From JBBRHH01 sp038222915 (lineage in GTDB: Bacteria; Planctomycetota; Phycisphaerae; Tepidisphaerales; Tepidisphaeraceae): a stretch of DNA of 22,206 nucleotides. The notes under the pieces were generated by a model that was not told the origin of the DNA, did no database searches, and worked only from the letters and a program-made list of their open reading frames with translations. The stretch is from assembly GCA_038222915.1 (NCBI GenBank), contig JBBRHH010000026.1, forward strand, positions 1-22,206. The letters are read 5' to 3'. Numbering within the stretch: position 1 is the first letter of the stretch; each line of letters opens with the position of its first letter. Shown one piece after another: positions 22,200 through 22,206 of the stretch. The position numbers and the translations under genes were made by a program.

Positions 22200-22206
22200 A
22201 TTGGGT

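Larger units (their letters stand above)
21691..22206. other. Repeat-rich upstream region of the DUF1275 gene
   Basis: No gene is visible. Reading toward the gene on the minus strand, it holds an ACTTAC box (22178-22199), the 192-bp block shared with 1119-1310 including the ten-unit 11-bp array, a second ACTTAC box (21928-21949), and a short GACCAAGG-type 7-bp run (21785-21815). The order matches the left region. Confidence 0.75.

Overview
The window is GC-rich bacterial DNA that most resembles a Planctomycetota genome, probably of the Phycisphaerae/Tepidisphaerales type. That assignment is inference. It rests on a secreted DUF6797/beta-propeller protein, a YdjY-type exported protein, frequent weak Shine-Dalgarno sites, and long intergenic regions filled with short periodic repeats. 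No marker gene fixes the species.

Layout. Bases 2-304 are the 3' end of an IS66-family transposase, with a plausible terminal inverted repeat ending near 332. Bases 333-1567 hold no credible gene. They carry at least three diverged copies of a composite repeat. Each copy has a CAGC-GTCGAAA junction, an array of about 6-10 units with an exact 11-bp period, a spacer of about 32 bp, and a box resembling CATCGGCC..AAACACTTGAA. Perfect 7-bp-period arrays (TYTCMAG type) lie between them. Next come a secreted DUF6797/propeller protein (1568-4024, +) and a convergent YdjY-like protein (4025-5482, -) whose stop codon abuts it, then tRNA-Lys(UUU) (5584-5656).

Bases 5901-20326 form one co-oriented exopolysaccharide (EPS) locus. 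It holds a Rossmann/SAF oxidoreductase, a methyltransferase, a GT4 glycosyltransferase, a full dTDP-L-rhamnose set (rmlA-C-B-D), a 685-bp gap without a gene, a degenerate nucleotidyltransferase with a beta-helix, a Wzc-like co-polymerase/tyrosine kinase, a fusion of degenerate nucleotidyltransferase, beta-helix and PglC-like sugar-phosphate transferase, and two tandem Wza-like export lipoproteins. A long hairpin separates the two export genes and a classic terminator closes the locus. On the minus strand, a DUF1275 membrane protein with a C-terminal STAS-like domain follows (20497-21690). Its upstream region carries another copy of the composite repeat, inverted relative to the left copies and therefore in the same orientation relative to its own gene.

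How the genes work together. RmlABCD make dTDP-L-rhamnose. The PglC-like enzyme starts the glycan on undecaprenyl phosphate. The GT4 enzyme, methyltransferase and oxidoreductase build or modify the repeat unit. The Wzc-like kinase controls chain length, and the Wza-like lipoproteins export the polymer. No Wzx flippase or Wzy polymerase is visible, so part of the pathway must lie elsewhere. The least expected features are the 11-bp-period composite repeats and the two proteins with nucleotidyltransferase-like domains that have lost their catalytic motifs, one fused to the initiating transferase.
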